Source: Thalassomonas actiniarum
GTDB taxonomy: Bacteria; Pseudomonadota; Gammaproteobacteria; Enterobacterales; Alteromonadaceae
DNA: 64,000 nt
Direction: 5' to 3'
Assembly (NCBI RefSeq): GCF_000948975.2
Contig: NZ_CP059735.1
Span: 4,278,001-4,342,000, forward strand
Part shown: positions 28,310-37,140 of the stretch, one piece after another
Layout: each line of letters starts with the position of its first letter
How positions within the stretch are numbered: the stretch's first letter is position 1
Translations under genes and position numbers: made by a program
Notes under the pieces: model-generated
What the model was told of the DNA's origin: nothing
Database searches by the model: none
Seen by the model: the letters and a program-made list of their open reading frames with translations, nothing else

Positions 28310-28341
28310 AAACCGCGGTGATATTGCTATCGCCGCGGTTT
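28310..28341. terminator. Bidirectional terminator between nrdD and the DPP III gene
   Basis: A 14-bp stem AAACCGCGGTGATA/TATCGCCGCGGTTT with one wobble pair, loop TTGC and an A run on the left, giving a T tract for the minus-strand transcript. Confidence 0.8.
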
Positions 28342-28364
28342 GATTATCTCACAGAGATGAATAA

Positions 28365-30485
28365 TTAATTCATCACAGGCAGCAGGCTGTAATCCTGTCC
28401 ATATTCCATCATTTGCTGTTGGAAGTTATCCGGGTATGAGATAGTTACATCGACCATCTTGCCGTCCTTGTATACCGCTTCCAGTTTCGGGTTAATAAAG
28501 CCGGAATAAGGGGCAAGGTTAAGTTTTTCATAACGGCTAAGCACTTCTTTGTGCAGCTTCTCATCAACCTTAACCGCGTAGTTTTCGATCAGCGCCTGAC
28601 CGGCGGCAAAATCACCTTCGGACTTGATACGCTGTAATTCCCGCAGTAAATCACCGAACAAGCCACGCAGCTTGATATAGTCATTGATCACGAAATAGGT
28701 TTTGCCGTCGCGTACTCGTTTTTCAATGACATTATCTTTGGCGCCTTTTTCAAACACCCAGCTGGCTACCAGCTGGCGATTACGCATATGGGCTTCTTCG
28801 ATTTCTTCACCCAATTTCAAGCGGCGCAGCTGCAACATCATGCCGTTGCGGATGTATTGATCATAACTGGCTTTACCCACTTCCAGGCTAGGCATTACGC
28901 CCATTTGTACCAGTTTCTCGTCCATCAGGTAATACAGGGCTACCAAGTCGGCGCGGCCTTCTTCCAGTGCAGACGAATATTGCTTCAGGGTTTCCTTAGG
29001 CGTGCCGACACCCGGATTGATTTGCCCGGAAGCATGACCTACCACTTCATGTAAGTCGGTATGTAAATGAGAGCCTAATGGCCCGAATTCTTTACCGCGG
29101 TTAAGCTCTGCGTCATCCCAGGCAAATTCGGCCAAAGAGCCGCCACGGACATTATCGTAGGCATTCACTATGTTGGTTAAACTGACAGATTTAGAACCGT
29201 GCTCGGCGCGGATCCAGTTGGCGTTTGGCAGGTTGATACCAATAGGCGTAGACGGCGAAGCGTCCCCTGATTCAACCACAACCGTGATCGCCTTACCGGT
29301 AATGCCTTTTACGCTTTTCTTTTTATGGGCTTCGATCAAGGGCGAGTTATCTTCAAACCATTGTGCCTGCTTAGCAATAGCGGCAATCACTTTCGTGGCG
29401 TGATGATCTTTCACCGAAACCACAGACTCAAATGCACCGCGATAGGCCAGCGGATCGTCATACACTTCAATAAAGCCGTTAACCACATCAACATCGGAGT
29501 TAATATCTTTTACCCATTCGATGGAATAATCATCAAAGTCTTTTAAGTCACCGCTGCGGTAGTATTTCGCCAACAAGGTTAAGGCTTTGCGCTGCTGCTC
29601 ATTTTCTGCAACAGAGGCTGCCTTATCCAGCCAATGTACGATTTCGCTGATGGCCTTGTCATACATGCCGCCAACTTTCCATACCTGCTCAGTCAGCTTG
29701 CCGTCTTTTTTCACCAGCTTGGAATTCAACCCCCAGGATACCGGGCGCTTGTCATCAACATTGATTTTCGCTTTGTAAAAATCGGTTACCTCCTGCTCGG
29801 TAACCCCTTCATAAAAGTTAACCGCAGAAGCGACAACGTTATCGATACCTGCGCTTTGGTCCACCATTTTAGCGGCAACTTTAGGATCAAACATCACAGG
29901 GGTTAACAGCGCCAGTAAGTCATCGGCGTTTTGCTTGCCCGTCAGGGGTAACTTACCTTTGCCTTCCACGGCTTTCACATAACCGGCAAACGTATCGCTG
30001 CTGAACTCAGGTAAAATCTTACCCGACATATAATGATGGTGGATACCGTTAGAGAACCACACCCGCTTGGTATACTCGGTAAATTTAGCAAAATCTTCAC
30101 TGCTGCGATCACCGGGGTAATCCGCCATGATAGCTTCCAAAGTATGGCGTACGGTCAGGTTGTACTTGTTGTTTTGATCCCAGGTCATATCACGGCCGGA
30201 TAGCGCCGCTTTATAAAGGTAAAATAATAATTCTTTAGTTTTTACCGGCAACTCTTCAAACCCGGGCACCTGATATCTTAATACCCGGATATCGGCAAAG
30301 CGGTCCGCCTGCCACTGAAAATCTTTGGCGCTTTGTGTACTGTCATGTGCCGCTTTGCTGTCGTGGTCATGACCGGCAGATGCTTGTGTTTGCGGTGCAG
30401 AAGAGGTTTGTGATTCTTGTGGCTCAGAGCAGCCAGAAAGCGCAAGGGCAAAGCTTAGGGCCGCTGCAATTTTTGTTAATTTCAT
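28365..30485 (-). CDS. Dipeptidyl-peptidase III family (M49) zinc lipoprotein
   Basis: 706 residues. The signal with lipobox LALSGC (C19) indicates a lipid-anchored envelope protein; a His/Asp-rich low-complexity linker follows (about 38-52). The M49 signatures are present: HEVVGHASG with H479 as first zinc ligand, and EEGRADLVALYY, which supplies the third ligand. M49 enzymes release dipeptides from the N-terminus of oligopeptides. In this window, rich in secreted endoproteases, it could finish the digestion of imported peptides; that is inference. It is monocistronic between two hairpins. Confidence 0.93.
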   Translation of the reverse strand: MKLTKIAAALSFALALSGCSEPQESQTSSAPQTQASAGHDHDSKAAHDSTQSAKDFQWQADRFADIRVLRYQVPGFEELPVKTKELLFYLYKAALSGRDMTWDQNNKYNLTVRHTLEAIMADYPGDRSSEDFAKFTEYTKRVWFSNGIHHHYMSGKILPEFSSDTFAGYVKAVEGKGKLPLTGKQNADDLLALLTPVMFDPKVAAKMVDQSAGIDNVVASAVNFYEGVTEQEVTDFYKAKINVDDKRPVSWGLNSKLVKKDGKLTEQVWKVGGMYDKAISEIVHWLDKAASVAENEQQRKALTLLAKYYRSGDLKDFDDYSIEWVKDINSDVDVVNGFIEVYDDPLAYRGAFESVVSVKDHHATKVIAAIAKQAQWFEDNSPLIEAHKKKSVKGITGKAITVVVESGDASPSTPIGINLPNANWIRAEHGSKSVSLTNIVNAYDNVRGGSLAEFAWDDAELNRGKEFGPLGSHLHTDLHEVVGHASGQINPGVGTPKETLKQYSSALEEGRADLVALYYLMDEKLVQMGVMPSLEVGKASYDQYIRNGMMLQLRRLKLGEEIEEAHMRNRQLVASWVFEKGAKDNVIEKRVRDGKTYFVINDYIKLRGLFGDLLRELQRIKSEGDFAAGQALIENYAVKVDEKLHKEVLSRYEKLNLAPYSGFINPKLEAVYKDGKMVDVTISYPDNFQQQMMEYGQDYSLLPVMN

Positions 30486-30700
30486 TGTGTATAATTCCTG
30501 ATTTTATCCTGCTTAATGGCAATAAAGGAGTAATAAGCGGACTATTTTTATCTGTGGATCAGTTTTCCGGCAAAATCATACCAGCTTGCCGGGTCTAAGG
30601 GTATGTTTGTTCTTTTAATTAAGGTAGGGAATTGAGATAAAGCTGCAGGAAAACAGGCTCAAATTTGCCTCAGGTCAAAATTGCGCCGGATAAAAGGCAT
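30486..30700. other. Intergenic stretch
   Basis: Leader of the DPP III gene (minus strand). No gene or clear signal seen. Confidence 0.3.
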
Positions 30701-30723
30701 AAAAGGGGCTGAACAGCAGCCCC
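30701..30723 (-). terminator. Terminator of the HupE/anchor gene pair
   Basis: GGGGCTG/CAGCCCC stem with loop AACAG and a short T run on the minus strand, 18 bp after the stop at 30741. Confidence 0.7.
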
Positions 30724-30740
30724 CTGCTTAAAGAAAATCA

Positions 30741-31259
30741 CTAGCCCTTGATGGTATAATTCCCTTTGATGGATAAGGTCACAACCACTGGGGCATCACC
30801 GGTATTTTTCCAGTACCAGCCATGGGAGCCGGTAAAAGGCGCGGTCAAAGACCCTTTCATCTGGTGTGAAGTGGTAATGGCAAAACTTTCAAAATAACCT
30901 GTGGTATCCCCTTTAGGCTCACCGTGAAAATCAAAATAAAGCACCTCACCGCCGGTATGCCATTCATATTCCAAGTGGGCATATTTTTCCATCAGCAACT
31001 TATATTCCAAGCCTTTGCCCGCGGGAATTTCAATTTTCACGGTATCTGTACGTTTATCAGCGGCAGCACTTTGCTCCGGCATAGGCTGTACCCCGGCTAA
31101 CTGCGTCAGTCCTAAGGCTTTGCCCGCACCGGTCGGGTCAATATTATATTCCGACGGCAAGATACAGATAACTAAAACGATCGCGGCAAGTACCGCCGCC
31201 AGAGCACTGGCTTTGACCAGGCTGGTAGTGGAGTGCTCCGGTGTGGTGACTGAGTTCAT
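30741..31259 (-). CDS. Membrane-anchored periplasmic protein linked to hupE
   Basis: 172 residues: one N-terminal membrane segment (about 16-35) and a periplasmic beta-rich domain (IEIPAGKGLEYKLLMEKYAHLEYEWHTGGEVLYFDFHGEP...GSHGWYWKNTGDAPVVVTLSIKGNY). Proteins of this kind are annotated as transmembrane anchor proteins and are often found beside HupE/UreJ genes, as here (148 bp gap, same strand). Conserved Trp, His and Asp/Glu residues could bind a ligand or metal. Function is not established. Confidence 0.7.
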   Translation of the reverse strand: MNSVTTPEHSTTSLVKASALAAVLAAIVLVICILPSEYNIDPTGAGKALGLTQLAGVQPMPEQSAAADKRTDTVKIEIPAGKGLEYKLLMEKYAHLEYEWHTGGEVLYFDFHGEPKGDTTGYFESFAITTSHQMKGSLTAPFTGSHGWYWKNTGDAPVVVTLSIKGNYTIKG

Positions 31260-31407
31260 AACATATCCTTAAAAATACTTGTTTTACTTCAACAATAAAT
31301 AATGGGCTGAAGTAATGAATAAAATTTATCTCATCATCAAGATGAGCTTAACCGGTAATAACTGAATATCCCTTGGCTCGGCCAATATCAGTTAAGATTG
31401 GCTAACA

Positions 31408-32103
31408 TCAGCTAACAAAAAAGCCCGTCAACTGAAACCCTGTCAGCATCAAACCACAGCTCATCAGCAGCGTATTGCTTGCCAGTGAAAAACGAAAATA
31501 ACTGCTGTGCCTGCGCCAGAAACTCATCCCGATCAGCACCAGTGCCAGCGCCATAAACTGCCCGAGCTCAACCCCTAAATTAAAGGCCAGCATATTGGCG
31601 ACCAGGCCCTGCTCCGGCAGGTTAAACTCCTGAATTTTAGTGGCTAAGCCAAATCCGTGGAACAGGCCAAAAATCATCACCGCCGCCCTGGGGTTGGGCT
31701 GAAAACCCAGCAGGGCCTTAAAGCCCCCGATATTATCAAAGCCTTTATAAACCACGGACAAGCCGATAATGGCATCGATTAAGTAAGGATTGACGGCGAT
31801 ATTGCCGAGCACGCCGTATAATAAGGTAATGCTGTGCCCTAAGGTAAACAGGCTGACATAAAGTAAAATATCTTTACTTCTAAACAGGAAAAAAATCACA
31901 CCGAATAAAAACAGCAGATGGTCGTAACCTGTCACCATATGCTTCGCCCCGATGTAAATAAAAGGGATAATGGATATCCCCTGATTCTGGGTTAAAAATT
32001 GTTTCGTGTCTTCATCGACGCCATGGGCAAACAGTGAAAACGAGGCACATAAGGCGGTAAGCACCAATAAAGCCTTAAGGCCTCTCGCCATAAATTGGCT
32101 CAT
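31408..32103 (-). CDS. HupE/UreJ family membrane protein
   Basis: 231 residues, N-terminal signal-like helix and about six further membrane segments. Signature residues are GYDHLLFLFGV, the HSITL stretch and the LFHGFGLATKI motif with conserved His and Asp. Relatives are nickel or cobalt permeases, but many HupE-like proteins outside hydrogenase and urease loci have no proven metal; no hydrogenase or urease is seen here. An ATG at 32091 is an alternative start. Confidence 0.82.
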   Translation of the reverse strand: MSQFMARGLKALLVLTALCASFSLFAHGVDEDTKQFLTQNQGISIIPFIYIGAKHMVTGYDHLLFLFGVIFFLFRSKDILLYVSLFTLGHSITLLYGVLGNIAVNPYLIDAIIGLSVVYKGFDNIGGFKALLGFQPNPRAAVMIFGLFHGFGLATKIQEFNLPEQGLVANMLAFNLGVELGQFMALALVLIGMSFWRRHSSYFRFSLASNTLLMSCGLMLTGFQLTGFFVS

Positions 32104-32618
32104 GTAAAATACTCCATATTAAAATAATGCCGATGTTTTGCTACACAGCTTCATCTTTAGCCGCACCTTATCTTGGTTTAAACAAAAAGTGAAACCGACA
32201 CCAAAAGCATCGCATGAGCCCCTTGGGATACTCGAGTGAAAATAACAGGTTACCGGTAAAAACACGGCACAAAAAAAATACCGGCAAACAAGCCAATACG
32301 GCTCTCGACTGCGCTAAGCGCTTTCAGCTCCTGCCATTAACCAAGTATTTTAACCTCAACCGGGTGAGCAAAATAAAAGCCGTTATAGTAAAGCAGATAT
32401 CAAGAAAAAGCCATTATCCTACGCTGCTATCACCGCCGCGAACAGTCACCAACGAAAATTTTGGCGAGCTTTCTCCCGACCACCAGATCAAAAATATCTA
32501 TTTAAAATCAAATAGACTCCAACAAAACCATGAGTACCTGCCCGAGCGGAGTAAAAAATGGCGCCCGCCATACCGGGTGAATTCACCGATAAATCCGACA
32601 ATGAAACAACTGGCGAAA
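32104..32618. other. Intergenic stretch upstream of subtilase 6
   Basis: Long non-coding region between the divergent hupE-like and subtilase 6 genes. An open frame of 153 codons (32214-32675) runs into the repeat block of the subtilase promoter and has low-complexity, basic content, so I treat it as chance. Confidence 0.4.
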
Positions 32619-32654
32619 ACTTCGCGAGTTCTTTCGCCAAACTTTTCAAAACAT
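32619..32654 (+). promoter_or_regulatory. 12-bp-period repeats upstream of subtilase 6
   Basis: Three 12-bp units ACTTCGCGAGTT, CTTTCGCCAAAC and TTTTCAAAACAT, with the core C exactly 12 bp apart (32623, 32635, 32647). The core TTTCGCCA matches the gene-sense core of subtilase 1. The block lies 65-100 bp upstream of the -24 element, closer than in the cluster. Confidence 0.5.
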
Positions 32655-32718
32655 AAAGCGAAGAAGATTAACTAAAAAATAATGTCATAAAAATCAAACG
32701 TTAAAAGATTTTTTTCAA

Positions 32719-32735
32719 TTGGCACAGGAAATGCC
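32719..32735 (+). promoter_or_regulatory. Sigma54 -24/-12 promoter of subtilase 6
   Basis: TTGGCACAGGAAATGCC: GG-N10-GC, a near-canonical sigma54 element (TGGCAC then TGC). It is the best match among the family promoters and supports reading the others the same way. It lies 46 bp before the start codon. Confidence 0.78.
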
Positions 32736-32780
32736 TTATTAGCGCCAGGTTTACTTAAAATATATTCGCGGAGATGTTTA

Positions 32781-34535
32781 ATGAAATTTTGCAAAATGAA
32801 ACGAATAACGTTAAGGGCAATAATAGGCACCACAGCTTTGGCTCTGGTCTTAACCATGACGGCAATCATAGGATATCATTCAAGTCCCGCACAAGTAGAT
32901 CCCCTCTCTGCCAATGAACGCTTACCGGCAAATAAGCACAGGGAAGCCGCCAAAAGCTATATACTTCAGGGTGATACCCTGGAAGCCATGACAACTCAGG
33001 TAGAGCAGGTCGGGGGCAAAATATCACATCAACTGGCCATTATTGACGCCGTCGGCGCCAGGTTAACCCCAAGCCAGTTAGCACAAATTACCGCCACAAC
33101 ACAGCTAACAGTTTTTGCCGATGCTGCCCTGACCACCAGCAGTTTTTCCACCTCCACCCATATTGCCCGCCAAACCGGGGCAGACCAGCTTCACCAACTG
33201 GGCATCACAGGACAAGGAGTAACCATTGCCTTTATTGACAGCGGTATTTCGGTGAAAACAAGAAAAGGCCGTTTTTTAAGGTTAGACAGCCAGGGGCAAG
33301 AGCGTATCCTGGCCCAATATAACGCCGAAACCAGCAATATGTATTTTGTCCATAAAAACTCAGATGATCACGGCCACGGCAGCCATGTTGCCGGCATAGC
33401 CCTGAGCAGCGTACTTGATGAAAACGGCGAATATAACGGTATCGCCCCCGATGCCAACCTGGTGTCGGTCAGGGCCTTTGATGAAAATGGCCGGGGTACC
33501 TATGTTAAAGTTATCAACGGCCTGGATTGGATAGTCGCTAATAAAGACACCTATAATATCAAAGTATTAAACCTCTCTTTTGGCGCCTTACCCCGCTCTT
33601 ATTACTGGGATGATCCCCTGAACCAGGCAGTAATGCGGGCATGGCAGGCGGGCATAGTGGTGGTAACATCCGCCGGCAACCTGGGTCCGGACCCCATGAC
33701 CGTCAGCGTACCCGGCAATGTGCCTTATGTGATCACTGTCGGGGCGCTGACCGATCATTATACCCCTGACGATCAAAGCGATGACCGCATCACCAGCTTT
33801 TCCGCTTCCGGTCCGACCCATGCCGGTTTTATCAAACCGGATTTAATCGCCTGGGGCGGCCATATGATGGGAAAAATACACGATACCTATTTGCCAACCC
33901 TGGCATTACAACACCCGGAAGCGTTACTGGGGGAAAGTTATTTCGAAATATCCGGTACTTCACAGGCATCCGCCGTGGTTGCCGGCATTGTCGCCTTAAT
34001 GTTGCAAAATGATCCCAGCCTGACCCCGGATGATGTGAAATGCCGTTTAATGACTTCTGCGCAGATGGCTGTCGCCGCCGACGGCAAAGCCGCCTACAGT
34101 CCTTTTACCCAGGGAGCCGGTAAAGTCAACGCCTGGGGCGCGGTGCAAAGCACGGCGTCGGGTTGTGCCAACATTGGCCTGGATATCACGGCAGACCTTG
34201 ACGGCAATCAACACTTTCAAGGGCCTGCCCGGGTCGATGAAAACGATAATTTCTACCTGCTTGATGCTAACGGCAATATCTGGAACGAAGGCTCTATGTG
34301 GAACGAAGGCTCATTCTGGAACGAGGGAACAGTATGGAATGAAGGTTCGCTGTGGAACCAAGGCTCAGTGTGGAATGAAGGTTCATTATGGAACGAAGGT
34401 TCTGTGTGGAATGAAGGAGCGATCTGGAACGAAGGCTCAGTGTGGAATGAAGGAGTGATCTGGAATGAAGGCTCAGTATGGAACGAAGGCTTATCTGAAA
34501 ATATTGATGTTAATGCCTGGGTAGATCAGGAATGA
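32781..34535 (+). CDS. S8 subtilase 6, compact, with WNEGS hexad repeats
   Basis: 584 residues, the shortest family member. N-terminal membrane segment (about 12-32), propeptide (about 59-113, SYILQGDTL to TVFADA), then directly the S8 domain, without the middle domain of the others. D153 (FIDSG), H199 (GHGSH), oxyanion N300 (SAGN) and S394 (SGTSQASA) are in place. The linker CANIGLDITADLDG leads to twelve varied hexads (498-569; GSVWNE, GSLWNE, GAIWNE and others) and the tail AWVDQE. GGAG precedes the start. It lies 15 kb from the cluster on the opposite strand but keeps the family promoter layout. Confidence 0.93.
   Translation: MKFCKMKRITLRAIIGTTALALVLTMTAIIGYHSSPAQVDPLSANERLPANKHREAAKSYILQGDTLEAMTTQVEQVGGKISHQLAIIDAVGARLTPSQLAQITATTQLTVFADAALTTSSFSTSTHIARQTGADQLHQLGITGQGVTIAFIDSGISVKTRKGRFLRLDSQGQERILAQYNAETSNMYFVHKNSDDHGHGSHVAGIALSSVLDENGEYNGIAPDANLVSVRAFDENGRGTYVKVINGLDWIVANKDTYNIKVLNLSFGALPRSYYWDDPLNQAVMRAWQAGIVVVTSAGNLGPDPMTVSVPGNVPYVITVGALTDHYTPDDQSDDRITSFSASGPTHAGFIKPDLIAWGGHMMGKIHDTYLPTLALQHPEALLGESYFEISGTSQASAVVAGIVALMLQNDPSLTPDDVKCRLMTSAQMAVAADGKAAYSPFTQGAGKVNAWGAVQSTASGCANIGLDITADLDGNQHFQGPARVDENDNFYLLDANGNIWNEGSMWNEGSFWNEGTVWNEGSLWNQGSVWNEGSLWNEGSVWNEGAIWNEGSVWNEGVIWNEGSVWNEGLSENIDVNAWVDQE
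34272..34487 (+). repeat. 18-bp coding tandem repeat, 12 units (G-x-[VILMF]-W-N-E)
   Basis: Twelve in-frame 18-bp units, more diverged than those in subtilases 3 and 5; Trp, Asn, Glu/Gln and Gly are constant while the second and third positions vary. Confidence 0.95.
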
Positions 34536-34568
34536 TCCCAAACTGAGTACGCCCCCAGCTCAGTTGCC

Positions 34569-34592
34569 GGCCAGCCTGATAACAGGCTGGCC
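34569..34592. terminator. Terminator of subtilase 6
   Basis: Perfect 10-bp stem GGCCAGCCTG/CAGGCTGGCC with loop ATAA, 33 bp after the stop; shared with the convergent chemoreceptor gene. Confidence 0.75.
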
Positions 34593-34731
34593 GTTCAAAA
34601 ACACCTAAGTTTACAGCACTGCCAAACATCCCATTTGCCCTACAATTGAGTATTTGCTGGCGATAAACAAGGCTGGCAGCCAAATGCAGGAGCAGGCAAA
34701 ACTAGCCTTCCCGCGCACCTGCCACCCGGAA

Positions 34732-36303
34732 TTAACTCTTAAACTGTACAATCAAACTGTGCAGGGTTTTTAGTTCATCGAGCAAGTCATGGCTGAGCTG
34801 CTTGGAGTCTTCACCGTGACCGACCCCGATATTCGCGATATCATTGATCCTGTGAGTATTCTGGCTGACCTGCTCCGCCACCACCGACTGCTCTTCCACC
34901 GCGGTGGCAATTTGCTGGTTTAGCACGGAAATTTTATCCACTTCGCCGTTCACATCCCCCAAAGTATTACCGGTATCATTGGCAAAACGGACACAATCCC
35001 GGGCCAGATCCCGGCTTTTCGACATCGCAGCAATCGCCTCCCCCGACTCTTTATTGAGCTGCGCCAGCATGGTTTTTATTTCTTCGGTAGACTGCTGGGT
35101 GCGCTGCGCCAGCGCCCTGACTTCCTCGGCAACCACGGCAAAACCCCGGCCCTGCTCTCCCGCCCTCGCCGCTTCTATGGCGGCATTTAGCGCCAGTAAA
35201 TTGGTTTGATCGGCAATCGAGCTGATTTCATCGGAAATGGTTTCGATGGACTGGCTGCCCTGTACCAGATGAGTGATCACCTCATCCACTTCCTGCAGCT
35301 GTCCGGACAAGGTATGGATGGAGTCTACGGTATTGGTCACCACCGCCATACCGCTATTGCTGATACTCTGCCCCTGGGTGGAGGCATCGGCAGCGCTGAG
35401 CACACTTGATGATAATTCATTAATGGTGCCCACCATCTGGTTCATCGCGGTGGCTACCAGGTCTATTTCGCTGCTTTGCTCAGACAACATTTTCGACACA
35501 TCATTGCCGTTGGCCGCAGTATCTTCGGCGATACCGTTGACATTTTCCGACAGGTCACGGACCCGGCCAATCACGGCATTTAATTCGGATTTACGCATCT
35601 TTAACGCCAGCTCTACCCGGCCGAGTTTATCGGGGCAGCCGGAATAAAGGATACTCATCAAGTTATTATCAAACACCTGCTCCGCCTGATGCACCACCTG
35701 CTGATAACGTTTTCGCCACAAAACAAATAAAATACTGCACGCCAGACTGATAACAAAACCCGGTAAAGTCATCAGCAGCGAATCCTGGCTATAAGCCATG
35801 GCCATGCCTAAAAACAGCGTCAGCATCATCAGCAGAGACTGCATATAGGTGGTATAGTCGAGCCGGGAGAACCTCAGCCGCACCGGGGTTTTCCCTTCAT
35901 TAAGCTGGCGGTAAAGTTTTTTTGCCCGGCGCACCACCTTCTCTTCGGGCACGGTTCTGACCGACTGATACTCAACCACTTTGCCCTGATCATCCTTAAT
36001 CGGGGTGACATAGGCATTCACCCAGTAATAATCACCGTTTTTGCAGCGGTTTTTTACCGGGCCCATCCAGGATCGCCCTTGTTTCAGGGTGTCCCATAAA
36101 TCGGCGAAAGCGGCTTTAGGCATATCCGGGTGACGGACGATATTGTGCCCGTGGCCAATAAGTTCATCGAGCTCATACCCGGCAATCTCACAAAAATCAT
36201 GGTTGGCATAGGTGATTTTACCTTTAAGATCTGTGGTGGAGAGCAAAATGGAGGAAGAAGAAAATGTCTTTTCGGTTTGCGTAACTTGCTTGTTAACTGT
36301 CAT
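34732..36303 (-). CDS. PAS-domain methyl-accepting chemotaxis protein (Aer-like)
   Basis: 523 residues. A cytoplasmic N-terminal PAS domain (about 18-125; [51 protein letters not shown]) is followed by two close membrane segments (about 155-195), then a long signalling helix with the conserved hairpin tip [37 protein letters not shown]. There is no large periplasmic domain, as in Aer, which senses redox state through FAD on PAS. The conserved [21 protein letters not shown] pattern is typical of these receptors. An FNR site in the leader fits control by oxygen. Confidence 0.92.
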   Translation of the reverse strand: MTVNKQVTQTEKTFSSSSILLSTTDLKGKITYANHDFCEIAGYELDELIGHGHNIVRHPDMPKAAFADLWDTLKQGRSWMGPVKNRCKNGDYYWVNAYVTPIKDDQGKVVEYQSVRTVPEEKVVRRAKKLYRQLNEGKTPVRLRFSRLDYTTYMQSLLMMLTLFLGMAMAYSQDSLLMTLPGFVISLACSILFVLWRKRYQQVVHQAEQVFDNNLMSILYSGCPDKLGRVELALKMRKSELNAVIGRVRDLSENVNGIAEDTAANGNDVSKMLSEQSSEIDLVATAMNQMVGTINELSSSVLSAADASTQGQSISNSGMAVVTNTVDSIHTLSGQLQEVDEVITHLVQGSQSIETISDEISSIADQTNLLALNAAIEAARAGEQGRGFAVVAEEVRALAQRTQQSTEEIKTMLAQLNKESGEAIAAMSKSRDLARDCVRFANDTGNTLGDVNGEVDKISVLNQQIATAVEEQSVVAEQVSQNTHRINDIANIGVGHGEDSKQLSHDLLDELKTLHSLIVQFKS

Positions 36304-36756
36304 AAAATGCCTTTACTAATGGGGGGATAGTAAACTTCCATCATAGACATGGCCATTACCTGAGAAAAAGTGAAAAAAGCCTTTCCCGGGCAATCACCAG
36401 ACTATCACAACACTATAATGTCGCTATTATCCTAGATAGCCAGACAAGTTAAGTTGATCTGCATCAACTTGATTTTTAATAAAATTTACCTTTTTTAATA
36501 AGAACTCTTTCGTAATAACAGCCTGCGTGCTCCGCACCTCCGCCAACAGCAGCATTTTTTGTTTTCGACAAAAACCGGCGTAAATATTCCAACAGCAACT
36601 GCTTATATTTTCCAGGCTATACTATGCTGTAAATACATGTGCTGCATAACATTACATTTCAATTTGTATCTATGTTCAGCAGCTGAAAATAACCCTAAAG
36701 AGTTTACTTACCAACAGGTCAACTGAATGACCACAAACTTATAAGGAACCCCTTAC
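36304..36756. other. Divergent intergenic region holding the chemoreceptor promoter
   Basis: Besides the FNR element I see no gene in this AT-rich stretch between the chemoreceptor and the XRE regulator. Confidence 0.4.
36426..36467 (-). promoter_or_regulatory. FNR-type promoter of the chemoreceptor
   Basis: A perfect FNR box TTGATCTGCATCAA at 36454-36467 and, reading toward the chemoreceptor, a -10 GATAAT at 36431-36426. With transcription starting near 36419 the box centre is at about -41.5. Confidence 0.65.
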
Positions 36757-36984
36757 ATGGACGGCCGTATGTTACTCAATAGCAAAAACTTAAAAAAATT
36801 AAGAAAAATTAAAGGACTCAGCCAGGAAAAGTTAGCCCAGGAATGTAAAGATCACCGCATCCAGTTATCAATTGCTTCTATCAAGCGCGCAGAGACAGGT
36901 AAACAGGTATTATATCGCACTGCCGCCGCACTGGCCTCGTATTATCAAGTATCAATAGATGAAATATGCAGCCAGCCGGGCTGA
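36757..36984 (+). CDS. Small XRE-family HTH regulator
   Basis: 75 residues, essentially one Cro/C1-type helix-turn-helix: LKKLRKIKGLSQEKLAQECKDHRIQLSIASIKRAETGKQVLYRTAAALASYYQVSIDEIC. AAGGA lies 9 bases upstream. The HTH resembles the N-terminal module of larger regulators; here it stands alone, with no downstream domain in the same or a nearby frame. Target unknown. Confidence 0.8.
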   Translation: MDGRMLLNSKNLKKLRKIKGLSQEKLAQECKDHRIQLSIASIKRAETGKQVLYRTAAALASYYQVSIDEICSQPG

Positions 36985-37140
36985 TTTAACGCTTTTTGAT
37001 CCCAAGAGGCAGACAAATACCGCAATAAAGAATACCGGGCATCAAAGCCTATAAAAAGCAGGCTTTGATGCTGATATCCCTGAACTTCCCTTACTTAATC
37101 TTACGCCATACTCATCAGCCAAAAGCTATGAAATAGCCGG

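Noticed and set aside
32214-32675. A 153-codon frame upstream of subtilase 6.
   Set aside because: Low-complexity basic content, no ribosome site, and it runs across the 12-bp repeats and toward the sigma54 promoter.
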